From assembly GCF_964340395.1 (NCBI RefSeq), contig NC_135557.1, positions 845,646 through 909,645 of the forward strand: DNA of 64,000 nucleotides, in the 5' to 3' direction. This document shows positions 48,518 to 58,292 of the stretch, one piece after another. Each line of letters begins with the position of its first letter. Position 1 is the first letter of the stretch. The notes below the pieces were generated by a model. That model ran no database searches, was not told where the DNA came from, and worked only from the letters and a program-made list of their open reading frames with translations. The DNA comes from Glandiceps talaboti. Its lineage: Eukaryota; Hemichordata; Enteropneusta; Spengelidae. The translations under genes were made by a program, and so were the position numbers.

Positions 48518-49599
48518 CGCTGTTTCTGTGGTTTTATTCGCCCGTTTCCACATATCGACACTCAGTTTTAAAACAGGCACTGCACAATGACAGCGATGAG
48601 CATTGACCTTGACAGCTTTTACGTGTTTCAAATATCACGTGAAAAAATGTACAAAGCTCTCCAAAATAACTAAAACCATCGCCGAATAACTATTTTTGAC
48701 GATCTGTCTTTTTGTTTTCACCTCAATACGAATAGACGGATCTAATCATGCTGAACCAGGCTGTCTTCGAGACTTCAGAGTTGACCTCAAATGTGTGACA
48801 TCGCATTGGTAATTCCGGATTGTCATTCGTGTAAGTTTCACGATGTCGGGCCTATCCCAACGTGACATGCAACACAGCCTAGCTTTGAACCTTTTTGACA
48901 ACGTCTTTTCCACATAAATTCTGTTAAAATCAATAGGGTGACGACCATATAAAACGTGGCCGGTACGATCGAACGATCGGCTCTTCCCGTTCTTTCGTTA
49001 ACAAGAGTCACATGACATGTCGTAAACACAGTGTTGTTTATCTCTCTGTTGTTCGATGTGTCCCAAGAGCGAACCCTTCTTGACTTTGGATTCAAATGAT
49101 CCTCAAAACTGTATCGGATGTTATAAACCCGAGAAATTTGAGAAATTTTGCGATTGGCAAAAAGACTTCTTTTTAGGTGTTGATGAATCCATAATAAATA
49201 AGGTTTTTATAGCAATCAAGTGGTTGTTTTTGTCACTCATTTATTGCTGAACATTCATGCTCAGGCGATGCCATCTTGTGCTGGATAATACTTCACATAC
49301 TCCAGATCCAGTTGTGTTCCAAAGTGAAGGTGTCGGCGTACAAAGCATGTAACTTGCAAAATTTAACATTGAACCGATTCAAGTTAAATCGGTTCTAAGT
49401 CGGTTTTTCCTGTCCTAACTACGACAAGTTAAACCTGTTCCGAACCGATTTACTTTGAGCCGAATCGAACCCCCCCCCCCCCCCAGGTAGTTTCGAACCG
49501 GTTCAACAAAATCGGTTTACAACCGATTTAAGGGCATGGGGACAGGAGAACTGAATTCGATCCGAATCAGAATTTGTGTCGGGACAGGGTTGTAGAGAA

Positions 49600-50966
49600 T
49601 GACCAGTCATAGTGATATGAGCTATCAGTATTGATCGAAAGGTGCTCCTGAGGACACTGTTATTTATTGAGGAACTGACTCAGTAATTCCAAGTTTCGTA
49701 CACACATGTATAGTCTATATTTGTTTAACCTTGACCTTACCCAAGCCTTTAGTTTCGAAACCTGGCTATCTAAAACTTATAGATACCAATACCTAACTTC
49801 CTGACGATGTTTTACGGCAACGACAGAACAACTCCCTAACCCGACCCAATACCGCCCCCAACTCCATCCCAACAAGACCTCTTGTAAGTAATATAAGTGC
49901 ACACTCTCCTTATCTCGTGTTCACGTCATATAAATCACTAGCTTTACGGCAGAGGTCAAAGGTCAATTTACATTTTACGTGTCTGACCTGTCATTGGGCG
50001 TTCTTATAAATATAAACAAATATTTGAATACCCAAACGTTTGTCGGTTCGTTTTCCTTGCAAATACACAGGAAGGTATGATGTATGTAACCAATCAATGA
50101 AAACAGGATATTACATTGATTTGTCATTTGCGAATGTTGATGTAGAACCATTATATAACGGAGTTAAAAGGTTCGGAGAAGACAACAATAAATATAGATG
50201 TAAAGTCACTTCCCTTAATGACTTTAGACCCTCTAGTTTCGTGTAAAACCGTAATTTGTGGGCAAGGAGTCATACTCTGTATCGGCAAACAATGTTGTGT
50301 ATCAGAGCATAGCTTCAGTGTCATCTAGAAACGTATAATTGATGCATAAAATGGGTAAGTCCGGTCCGATTACTACTAGTTATTGCTAACATGGTAACTG
50401 CTTTTGGTGTTTTTATAAAAAAAAATTGAAATGACAAGTCAGATGTAGTCTGTAAATATAGGACTCTATGAATACATACTAGCATGTTCTGAATACCATG
50501 TCAGACTATTGAATGACTAATAATTTGTAAAATAAACTAGCTTCAAATGTGTTCATCATGTGTTAAGACTAGCTATTTACATACAAGTGAAGAAGGGAAC
50601 TAATTAAATGTGGTTTTCCACTTTAGTCTGGCAATTGATAGCATGTCGTGGACTGATCACATTTCAACTGATAGCATGTATCAGGGATGTATCATGTACT
50701 TGGCAACTGACAGTTCCCTCACATTTGACCTGTATTGACATTATACTATATACAATCATTCTAACGACTCAAACAAATATGTGGATTCAATTACATTCAT
50801 TTGAACCTCAGGCCACTTATTTTACATAGTCAACTTCAGTGATTTTTTACCAATCACGTGACTAAGATACAATAAAAAGTTAATATAATGATACGGTGAA
50901 TAGAAATGGAGAAGTGAAACAATCAAAATTAACAAAATGGACGTGTAACCTATATCAACACATATC
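49600..50966. other. intergenic DNA, no supported gene
   Basis: AT-rich with only short frames (for example 50040-50246, which has no recognised domain). No repeat shared with the rest of the window is evident. Confidence 0.4.
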
Positions 50967-51065
50967 AAACAAACAAACAAACAAACAAACAAACAAACAA
51001 ACAAACATATCTACACACACACACACACATACATACATACATACATACATACATACATACATACA

Positions 51066-51101
<36 letters not shown>

Positions 51102-51105
51102 TATA
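50967..51105. repeat. (AAAC)n(AC)n(ATAC)n(TA)n compound microsatellite
   Basis: Tetranucleotide CAAA/ACAA, then AC, then CATA, then TA units. The Gypsy element is inserted at its right edge, and the CATA tract resumes right after the 3' LTR at 60383. Confidence 0.97.
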
Positions 51106-51869
51106 TGTGGCGGTCGGATGATATCCTAAGCCAAGTATATAGTGTTAGGTTGTTTTCCGTTGTTTCCTACAGTAATTACGACGTGAAGTTTGACCGGGAG
51201 TAACACTGGAAGTCGGCTACATGGTAACCTTCAGCCATGTAGGCAGGTCACATGGGGTATATTTTCCCGCTATTCCCAAACATGGAATACGGCCTCGAAA
51301 CATGAGTCTTATTTGTAGTCCATTAGCTTAATTTTGGCGGGGTTTTAGTGTATAAAAAGGGGAGAGTTTCCGAGATTTCGTTAGTCAACCTGGGGACTCA
51401 CTGGATGCTGTAATTTCGGGGAGAGAGTACTCCGTACTTTCGCTATTTCGTAGCCGACTTCTCCACACTCACTGACCCGGTAAGCTACACTAGTTAGCCC
51501 GTCGGCCTGGTTCGTATATGTGACTGTGGTAGATGCTGCACGAGTTGCGAGTTGTATAGGGGGAAACTGGACCTTGTCAATACAAAACTAGACCTCTGTC
51601 TCTGACGTACCAAACTGCTGTCTTGTATTATCCTTTAGTCTGAAATAAAAGTAACGGTTAGTCTGAAACGTATACTTGCTGTGCGTTCTGCTCGTTAAGT
51701 GTAATTTATTGGGGTGCGAGACGTTAACCTTGTTGCGATCCCCGATCGCTCCATACTTACTGAACAGATATTACGTGGACTTGGACTCACGGGGCTATTT
51801 GCTGGTGGGACGGGATTCGAATAAGTTCTCACGGTAGACAAATAGCACGCACGGGGCACGAGTGCGACA
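51106..51869 (+). repeat. 5' LTR
   Basis: Starts TGTGGCGGTCGGATGATATC and ends CACGAGTGCGACA. It contains TATAAAAAGGGGAGAG near 51352, a likely TATA box, and AATAAAAG near 51643, a possible polyadenylation signal. Compared with the 3' LTR it has a two-base TA insertion near 51672 and one missing G near 51812. Confidence 0.95.
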
Positions 51870-51870
51870 T

Positions 51871-51888
51871 TGGTGGCAGCGGTGGGAT
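51871..51888 (+). promoter_or_regulatory. primer binding site complementary to tRNA-Leu 3' end
   Basis: TGGTGGCAGCGGTGGGAT lies one base after the 5' LTR. It is the exact complement of the 18-nt 3' end of a leucine tRNA (ATCCCACCGCTGCCA plus CCA). It would prime minus-strand DNA synthesis. Confidence 0.85.
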
Positions 51889-51931
51889 TTCAGTAAGGGA
51901 GTGAATATCATACTTTTCTAGGGCAGTCCAA

Positions 51932-52642
51932 ATGGCTTCCAATTTTAGCACGCTACCAGTTATATCGGATGACGACGAGGTTTTCGAAGACAGTTTTAGC
52001 GAAGTTCAGTTCAAACAAATGGAAGGGAAAATGAAGGATACTGAGGGGCCTTCTGAAATTACCAACCGGGAAATGCAAACTTCTAGTGGGTATTTTTCTG
52101 CCTCTCGCATGGTACCTTCACCATTGGGGAAAAAGGAGGAAGTAGGAGAAATTACAAGTAATTTACCAGGGCTGTCAACCACATCACCCGGTACAAATAC
52201 TAAACCTCCGGACGAACAAGGGCTAACTGTAGTACGGAAACGACAGCGAGTCATGACAGGGGAAATGGAGGAGAGCTCTCGGGGTAAGCCTGTCTATTTT
52301 GACAGTGCTGTACACGATGAAAGTAATAAAATCTCACAGAGATATACGTATAAACCTAACGACGACAGAATTAGGGAGAACGAACCGACTGTTACCAAAT
52401 ACACTGATCTACGGACTCCTGGGTTTGATCTTGGTGGAGGGCTAGTAGGGCAACGGAGATCCAGGGGCACACACGCAGAGAGAAATTCGCGGGGACAATT
52501 ATTCTCTCCGGTGTACCGATCTACACCACCGTCCTTGATACAGTCAGGGGAAAACTGTATGTACACAACGCCAGGAGGCGAATCGGCCGCTAGAGGGCGT
52601 TCTACCAAGCGCAGCTATCAACGTTCACATTTATGGAGGTAG
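51932..52642 (+). CDS. gag: Gypsy gag, N-terminal part
   Basis: First ATG after the primer site (MASNFSTLPVISDDDEVFED). The 236-codon frame is acidic then Ser/Pro/Arg-rich with no fold I recognise, as usual for the N-terminal region of Gypsy Gag. It closes at a TAG at 52640-52642, just before a palindromic insertion. The same reading frame reopens beyond that insertion at 52838. This is therefore the front of one gag gene and not a separate gene. Confidence 0.7.
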   Translation: MASNFSTLPVISDDDEVFEDSFSEVQFKQMEGKMKDTEGPSEITNREMQTSSGYFSASRMVPSPLGKKEEVGEITSNLPGLSTTSPGTNTKPPDEQGLTVVRKRQRVMTGEMEESSRGKPVYFDSAVHDESNKISQRYTYKPNDDRIRENEPTVTKYTDLRTPGFDLGGGLVGQRRSRGTHAERNSRGQLFSPVYRSTPPSLIQSGENCMYTTPGGESAARGRSTKRSYQRSHLWR

Positions 52643-52659
52643 CTAAATGGTCCAAAATT

Positions 52660-52816
52660 GAACAGTTGCGGGGCAAAGTGCTAGATCTAGCACTTCGCCA
52701 CTTTTTGACAAAGTGCTAGATCTAGCACTTCGTCAGTTTTCGCTAAAGTGCTAGATCTAGCACTTTGTCAAAAAGTGGCGAAGTGCTAGATCTAGCACTT
52801 TGCCCCGCAACTGTTC
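52660..52816. mobile_element. perfect palindrome with four 20-bp palindromic repeats, inserted in gag
   Basis: Arms 52660-52730 and 52746-52816 are exact 71-bp reverse complements around a 15-nt loop. Inside, the 20-bp self-complementary AAGTGCTAGATCTAGCACTT occurs four times, at 52676, 52711, 52746 and 52781, exactly 35 bp apart. The 15-nt spacers 1 and 3 are reverse complements of each other. It brings stop codons into gag. It could be a small fold-back transposon. No target duplication is clear. Confidence 0.85.
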
Positions 52817-52837
52817 CGATTATGAATTCTTTGTTAC

Positions 52838-53857
52838 ATGCATTTATGTGATCGGCCACCAACACATCCTAGGGGCGATATATCTAATGGTCAAAATTGG
52901 GCGGACGGCGATCCGTCGGGCGATAGGCATCCGTATAGGGAACGTGACGACACAAACCACACCGGGGATATTAAAGACGATACTCCGAGACCAATTCTAA
53001 GGAGAGAAAGACGATTGATATGGAGAGACCAATTCGAGGGGAGGGGTATACATTTACCAATAACTTCTCGACCGGTTATTACGCCAGATCGGTTTGATGG
53101 AAAATCATCTTGGCGAGACTACCACCGACACTTTGAGTCGTGTGCTAGGTTAAACAATTGGAGTTACGAACAAATGGCTAATTTTCTGGCTGCATCTTTG
53201 CGTGGATCAGCACAGAAAATATTAACCCGAATTAACATGGACGAATCAAATTATGACACTCTGGTCAACTTATTGGAAAAACGCTACGGAGCTTCAGGGC
53301 AAGCCGAACGACACCTGATTCAGCTACGATGTCGGAGAAGACGACGGGACGAAACACTGGCGGAGTTTGGTCAAGCAGTTTTGGAATTAACGGAGTTAGC
53401 CTACCCAGAACTGGATGCAATAGCAATCGACAAATTAGCACGTCAGTATTTCATCGACGCAATACCAGATGCTAATATACGGGTAGACTTGTTCAGGGAG
53501 AGACCACGATCTCTAGACCAAGCCATCCAAATTGCAGTACATATCGAGTCGTTTTTACAGGCTGAGGCGGACAGAAATGGTAGGAGACACCAATTCACCC
53601 GATCTATAGAAAATGACTACGAAGATGGGTTATACCCGAGAGATGGGGACAACAATGACATGGAAACTGGTCCAAGCTTACGAGAACTTTGGTCTGTCGT
53701 CCAGGCAATCAAAGATAAACAAGTTAGAAACCAACAGGCCAGAATGAGGAGGGGACCAATTACTTGCTATGGGTGTGGACAAGAGGCTAGGGCCATATTC
53801 GTCGCAATTGTCCAACAAACTCGTCTCAGCAGGGAAACGAGGATCGACCAAGCGTGA
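52838..53857 (+). CDS. gag: Gypsy gag, capsid and first half of zinc knuckle
   Basis: A frame of 339 codons in the same phase as 51932-52642. Residues ~75-250 match the retrotransposon Gag capsid pattern (DGKSSWRDYHRHFESCARLN, MANFLAASLRGSAQKIL, LAEFGQAVLELTELAYPELD). The zinc knuckle begins CYGCGQE at ~53767, but its His and last Cys continue in another frame after a small length change near 53785-53790. The rest of this frame ([12 protein letters not shown]) is out-of-frame. The ATG at 52838 is probably not the natural start. Confidence 0.8.
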   Translation: MHLCDRPPTHPRGDISNGQNWADGDPSGDRHPYRERDDTNHTGDIKDDTPRPILRRERRLIWRDQFEGRGIHLPITSRPVITPDRFDGKSSWRDYHRHFESCARLNNWSYEQMANFLAASLRGSAQKILTRINMDESNYDTLVNLLEKRYGASGQAERHLIQLRCRRRRRDETLAEFGQAVLELTELAYPELDAIAIDKLARQYFIDAIPDANIRVDLFRERPRSLDQAIQIAVHIESFLQAEADRNGRRHQFTRSIENDYEDGLYPRDGDNNDMETGPSLRELWSVVQAIKDKQVRNQQARMRRGPITCYGCGQEARAIFVAIVQQTRLSRETRIDQA

Positions 53858-54947
53858 GGGCCAACGCTCGGTCAGGAGACAACGACTGGCCCAACCAACT
53901 AATAGCCAGACAGTAAACCAGCAAAACGCTGCTAGTGACAAACTACTCACTAATTCATATATAGCACGGAGTCCTTCATTCTATGTATTGGCAGAAATAT
54001 ATGGAAAATATGGACACGCTTTGATTGACACGGGATCCGAATTGACACTAATCTCACCAGGGGTATACCGCGCTATGAATAAGGAGACGCGCCCTACACT
54101 ATCGTCATCTTTGGTACAGGCTTACCAGGCAGATGGGGTAACGCCACTACGTATACATGGGGAGGCCAGATTTGCCATAAAAATTGGTCCAAATACGACA
54201 ATAATGCGTGCCATAGTAGCCGACATGAAGGAGGACATTCTATTGGGCAATGACTATATACTTACGGCACCAGCAGAGATACGGGCACACACGCTGAAAC
54301 TGGGTTTCTACGAAGGTAAAGTTCCTCTATTGGACAACCGAGATGGCGACCGTTTTAGTGCTCGAGTAGTAGTGGCACAAACAATGACAATTCCGGCCGG
54401 TCACGAACTTGTAATCTCAGGCTATCTCACAAGACAGATTACATCTGGCGCTTGGGGTATAATAGAACCGACCAAAGCGAGAACACTCGATGGTGAGGGG
54501 ATCATTGTAGGACGAGTATTGATAAAAACCAATACGCGTAAAGTTCCAGTCAGAGTTATGAACATCAGCGAAAATGCTCAAATATTATCCAAGGGTACTA
54601 CTATAGGAATCGCCAGTACAGTGGACCTAACGGAGACACCAGCAAAGGATGAACCGTATTACGTTAGACATATAACAACTGACGGCCCAGACGAGATCGT
54701 ACCGCCGCATTTACGATCTGTATTTGACGACGCCATTGCAGAGGTTGGGCAGGCATATAGCGGAACTATTGCGGGCTTCCTAACTCGATGGAGGGACATA
54801 TTTTTGAAGGACAAACCGATGTCGGTCGAACAAACTTGGCAAAACACCACATCGAAACTGGGGGACATCCACCAATTCGGCAACAACCAAGGAGACAATC
54901 GCCATGGGCACGGGGTGAAACAAAGAAATTGGTGGACGAAATGCTAG
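53769..54947 (+). CDS. pol: Gypsy pol, aspartic protease region
   Basis: The 392-codon frame includes the retropepsin active site DTG at residues 87-89 ([15 protein letters not shown]), followed by ILLGNDYIL, the usual second protease landmark. The pol frame is one base back from the frame that completes the gag zinc knuckle, as expected for gag-pol frameshifting. The natural translation would enter by such a shift, not at this ATG. The frame leaves the coding register near 54810. The last ~45 codons are out-of-frame. Confidence 0.82.
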   Translation: MGVDKRLGPYSSQLSNKLVSAGKRGSTKREGQRSVRRQRLAQPTNSQTVNQQNAASDKLLTNSYIARSPSFYVLAEIYGKYGHALIDTGSELTLISPGVYRAMNKETRPTLSSSLVQAYQADGVTPLRIHGEARFAIKIGPNTTIMRAIVADMKEDILLGNDYILTAPAEIRAHTLKLGFYEGKVPLLDNRDGDRFSARVVVAQTMTIPAGHELVISGYLTRQITSGAWGIIEPTKARTLDGEGIIVGRVLIKTNTRKVPVRVMNISENAQILSKGTTIGIASTVDLTETPAKDEPYYVRHITTDGPDEIVPPHLRSVFDDAIAEVGQAYSGTIAGFLTRWRDIFLKDKPMSVEQTWQNTTSKLGDIHQFGNNQGDNRHGHGVKQRNWWTKC

Positions 54948-55090
54948 TCAAAGATGTGATCGAACCATCCAACAGTCCTTGGGCGGCACCAATAGTTTTG
55001 GTAAAGAAAAAGGATGGTAGTACTCGTTTCTGCGTTGACTACCGCCAACTAAACGATGTTACAACTAAAGACGCATACGCTATACCATGA
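54788..55090 (+). CDS. pol: Gypsy pol, start of reverse transcriptase
   Basis: A new frame after a one-base shift near 54810, reading [20 protein letters not shown], then [20 protein letters not shown] and YRQLNDVT. These are the N-terminal RT fingers. It stops at TGA 55088-55090 just after DAYAIP. The same frame continues beyond with LDLTSGYWQVE (motif A), so the stop is a single premature codon that fits a C-to-T change in an Arg codon. Confidence 0.82.
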   Translation: MEGHIFEGQTDVGRTNLAKHHIETGGHPPIRQQPRRQSPWARGETKKLVDEMLVKDVIEPSNSPWAAPIVLVKKKDGSTRFCVDYRQLNDVTTKDAYAIP

Positions 55091-57334
55091 ATTGAAGACA
55101 GTGTTAATGCGCTAGCTGGGGCAAAATGGTTCAGTACGTTAGACCTCACGAGTGGGTACTGGCAGGTTGAACTGGATGACAGTGCCAAAGAAAAGTCTGC
55201 ATTTACAACATGGAGCGGGCTTTACCAATGGAAAGTCATGCCATTCGGTTTATGTAATGCCCCTGTGACTTTTCAGCGACTAATGGAGAACGTCCTCGCG
55301 GGACTACAGTGGGAGATCTTACTTCAGTACCTGGACGATGTGATAATTCACGCAAACTCAGTGGACCAAATGTTGAAACGTTTAGAAGCCGTCTTCACAC
55401 GACTCCGCGAAGCTGGGTTAAAACTGAAACCAAGTAAATGCCATCTATTCCAGAGATCAGTCGAATACCTGGGTCACCAAGTATCCGAAAGTGGTATCGA
55501 AACTTGCCCGGACAAAATCAAGGCAGTAAAGGACTGGCCAACACCTACCAGTGTTCATGAAGTAAGGGGATTTCTTGGGTTAGCTTCGTATTATCGCCGC
55601 TTCGTACCAAACTTTTCAACAGTTGCAAGACCAATGACCAGACTGACCGAAAAGGGGCGACCATTCGAATGGGATGACGAATGTGACCAGTCATTCACAA
55701 CGTTAAAGGGGTACCTAACCAGCTCACCCATCCTCGCATATCCAATACCCAACGCTCCGTTCATATTGGACACAGACGCCAGTAACTTTGGCATTGGTGC
55801 GGTCCTATCGCAAATTCAAGATGGAACCGAACGAGTAATTAGTTATGCCAGCCGCACATTAACCAAGCCGGAACGTAACTACTGTGTTACGCGTAAGGAA
55901 CTTCTAGCAGCTGTACACTTTGTGAAACAATTCCGACCGTATTTGTATGGTCAACATTTCACACTCCGAACTGATCACAGCTCACTACGTTGGTTGGTGA
56001 ACTTTAAAGAACCAGAGGGCCAGTTAGCCAGGTGGCTACAAGTACTCAGTGAATACGACTTTACCATAGAACATCGCCCTGGGAGGAAACATCAAAATGC
56101 AGACAGCTTATCAAGGAAGCCTTGTAAACAATGTGGGCGTAACCATGGAAACGCCCAAACAGAAAACCCATTACCAATCGTAACTGGGGACCGCACCACT
56201 AACCAGGGGGAGGCGAACTATGATGTAAGGGTTACCTCCGTACGAGATAAAACTAATGGAGATGGAAATGACGTAAAGGAAACACGTGTCATAAAACTAG
56301 AGCTACAATGGCCAAAAGAGAAATTAAGGGAACTACAATTAGAGGACATTGATATAGGACCCGTCCTCCAACAATTCGAGAAGATGACCAACCCTCCAGT
56401 GTGGAAAGACATTTCACACATGTCAACGGCAACGAAACATTACTTCGCACAGTGGAAACAATTAAAGGTGATTGATGGGGTGCTATACCGTCGCTGGGAA
56501 AACACAGATGGCAGCGACTATCATTACCAATTAGTATTACCAACATCCCTGAAGAGAGATGTGTTTGCTGAACTCCATGGGGCCAAAACTGCCGCACATT
56601 TGGGAGTGTACAAGACCAGGGCCAAAATTAAACAACGGTATTTTTGGTACGGTTGCACATCTGATGTACGATCTTTCGTGAGACAGTGTGACGTATGTGC
56701 TGCTAGGAAGAATCCCACTAAATACCGACGTGGGCCACTACAGCAATACATTGTTGGTCGACCAATGGAGAGGGTTGCTTTGGATATATTAGGACCACTT
56801 CCAGAAACTGACCGTGGAAATCGGTATGTTTTGGTAATTGGGGACTATTTCACCAAGTGGATAGAGGCGTACCCGCTTCCAAACCAAGAGGCTACTACCG
56901 TTGCCAGTAAATTAACACAAGAGTTTGTGGCCAGATTTGGAGTTCCCCGCCAACTTCATTCGGACCAAGGGAGAAACTTTGAGTCTCAGGTAATGGCCGA
57001 AACATGTCGTTTACTAGGAATTGACAAAACGAGGACCACACCTTATAATCCAAGGTCAGACGGACTGATCGAACGCTATAACAAGACGTTAATGCAAATG
57101 GTATCAGTTCTAGTCGACCCAGACCAGTCCGACTGGGATCTGGTTATCCCATTTGCAATGATGGCGTATAGGGGATCAGTACAGGAAAGCACTGGAGAAA
57201 CGCCAAACATGTTAATGTTGGGAAGGGAAGCAGAACTCCCTATTGACTTACTATGCGAGCCATTACCAACGGCCAATAATTACAATACTGACTGTGCATT
57301 AGAACTGCGTGAACGACTTCAATCAGCGCACTAA
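55091..57334 (+). CDS. pol: Gypsy pol, RT, RNase H and integrase
   Basis: Open from just after the premature TGA, with the first internal ATG at 55238. Counting from that Met, RT motif C is YLDD at 31-34. RNase H has D178/D180, E221 and D246 (FILDTDAS, RKEL, LRTDHSSLRWL). Integrase has a His-His-Cys-Cys finger (H447, H454, C484, C487) and the catalytic D516, D576, E612 with 35 residues between the last two. RT motif A (LDLTSGYWQVE) lies before the ATG. The frame ends at a TAA (57332-57334) that again fits a C-to-T change, and the same frame reopens at 57335. Confidence 0.9.
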   Translation: MEDSVNALAGAKWFSTLDLTSGYWQVELDDSAKEKSAFTTWSGLYQWKVMPFGLCNAPVTFQRLMENVLAGLQWEILLQYLDDVIIHANSVDQMLKRLEAVFTRLREAGLKLKPSKCHLFQRSVEYLGHQVSESGIETCPDKIKAVKDWPTPTSVHEVRGFLGLASYYRRFVPNFSTVARPMTRLTEKGRPFEWDDECDQSFTTLKGYLTSSPILAYPIPNAPFILDTDASNFGIGAVLSQIQDGTERVISYASRTLTKPERNYCVTRKELLAAVHFVKQFRPYLYGQHFTLRTDHSSLRWLVNFKEPEGQLARWLQVLSEYDFTIEHRPGRKHQNADSLSRKPCKQCGRNHGNAQTENPLPIVTGDRTTNQGEANYDVRVTSVRDKTNGDGNDVKETRVIKLELQWPKEKLRELQLEDIDIGPVLQQFEKMTNPPVWKDISHMSTATKHYFAQWKQLKVIDGVLYRRWENTDGSDYHYQLVLPTSLKRDVFAELHGAKTAAHLGVYKTRAKIKQRYFWYGCTSDVRSFVRQCDVCAARKNPTKYRRGPLQQYIVGRPMERVALDILGPLPETDRGNRYVLVIGDYFTKWIEAYPLPNQEATTVASKLTQEFVARFGVPRQLHSDQGRNFESQVMAETCRLLGIDKTRTTPYNPRSDGLIERYNKTLMQMVSVLVDPDQSDWDLVIPFAMMAYRGSVQESTGETPNMLMLGREAELPIDLLCEPLPTANNYNTDCALELRERLQSAH

Positions 57335-57421
57335 AGGGCCAGGATACAAAAAAGTGCTGTAGCCCAAAAACGTGGATCCGATACTGGACTTCACGGTTGT
57401 AAAATCAAACCTAACCAATTC

Positions 57422-57892
57422 GTGTGGCTTCGAGTTGAGGCATTTCCGAGGGGAAAATCTAAGAAATTGACAGCACGACATTGGGATGGTCCATACTTGG
57501 TTTTACACCAACTATCAGAAGTGACTTTTCGCATACAGCGGGGTCCACGATCGAAACCAAAAGTCGTCCACTATAACAGACTGAAACCTTATGAGGGAAC
57601 CGAAACTGAAGAATGGGGTCCCTTGGTACCAATTCAGATGAAAACTAAATCCGAAGATGACCAAAGTACTGAAGGAGATAACCACCTAACAATGAAAATG
57701 GATGACGTTCTCTCTCAAGACGGAGAGTTAACAAAGTCTAGCAAGGAGACTGAAGGCACCAACCATAAACTGGAGGAATCTCGACCTAAGGACGGAAAAA
57801 TGTTCGGGCGTTATCCAAGACGGGTAAAGAAACCACCTGACCGGTATGGCAATTGGTTATATACGGTTGATGGCATTGAAAATGATGACTAG
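57422..57892 (+). CDS. pol: Gypsy pol, integrase C-terminal GPY/F region
   Basis: Same frame as the main pol block after its premature TAA. WLRVEAFPRGKSKKLTARHW leads into GPYLVLHQLSEVTFRIQ, the GPY/F module of Gypsy integrases, then VHYNRLKPY. The remaining ~100 residues are charged and low in complexity, ending near RYPRRVKKPPDRYGNW. No chromodomain is seen. The true stop is at 57890-57892. Confidence 0.82.
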   Translation: MWLRVEAFPRGKSKKLTARHWDGPYLVLHQLSEVTFRIQRGPRSKPKVVHYNRLKPYEGTETEEWGPLVPIQMKTKSEDDQSTEGDNHLTMKMDDVLSQDGELTKSSKETEGTNHKLEESRPKDGKMFGRYPRRVKKPPDRYGNWLYTVDGIENDD

Positions 57893-58292
57893 ATTAATGG
57901 ACAATTATTACTGATACCTCGGACACGAACGGCGACGAAAAATGTATATAATTTTATGGACAAACTTTACAAGAATTACTTTATGTAATTTGTACAGGAA
58001 ACAAGGTATTTTAACAGAATACGTGTCAAGGGCGGACACAGACACTGGTTGTATTGCAATGGGTAATCTAACTATTTTGCTGGCTATTGCCTACGGTGGC
58101 TAGGGACATTACCAGGGGTATTTGCATACGGCAAATGGCAGTGATGACAGATATGTACCAGAAGTGTTGAAGATGGAATGACAATTTCGATGTCGTGGGG
58201 GACATTCCTTGGGTGGGAATGGATATTCCAGACGTCTTCCAAAATTTGGGAGAAATGTGATTATTCTGTGGATGAACTCTTGAAGGAGTAAC

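Larger units (their letters stand above)
47797..49588. mobile_element. inverted-repeat element with CTGTCCC ends (family H)
   Basis: Left CTGTCCCCATATGAATCGAA, then GAATTGATTCAGTTAAACC and GGTTCGAATTCAG. Right, read reversed: CTGTCCCGACACAAATTCTG, then GATTCGGATCGAATTCAG. A second CTGTCCCCATGCCC block and GAACCGGTTCGAA-type motifs occur inside the right end. Two short frames lie within. No clear target duplication and no recognised transposase. Confidence 0.5.

Noticed and set aside
49056-49250. 64-codon frame with CIGC and FCDWQKDFF
   Set aside because: Short, with no start context or homologous domain, and inside the right half of an inverted-repeat element. Not supported.
52676-52800. CRISPR-like array of 20-bp repeats with 15-bp spacers
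   Set aside because: The repeats are perfect palindromes, the spacers are mirror images of each other, only four units exist, and the host is a eukaryotic retrotransposon. A fold-back structure explains it fully.
53780-53795. Programmed frameshift within the gag zinc knuckle
   Set aside because: A shift inside the knuckle would destroy a domain that Gypsy Gag needs, and the following frame completes the knuckle exactly if a small length change is assumed. A mutation is the simpler reading.
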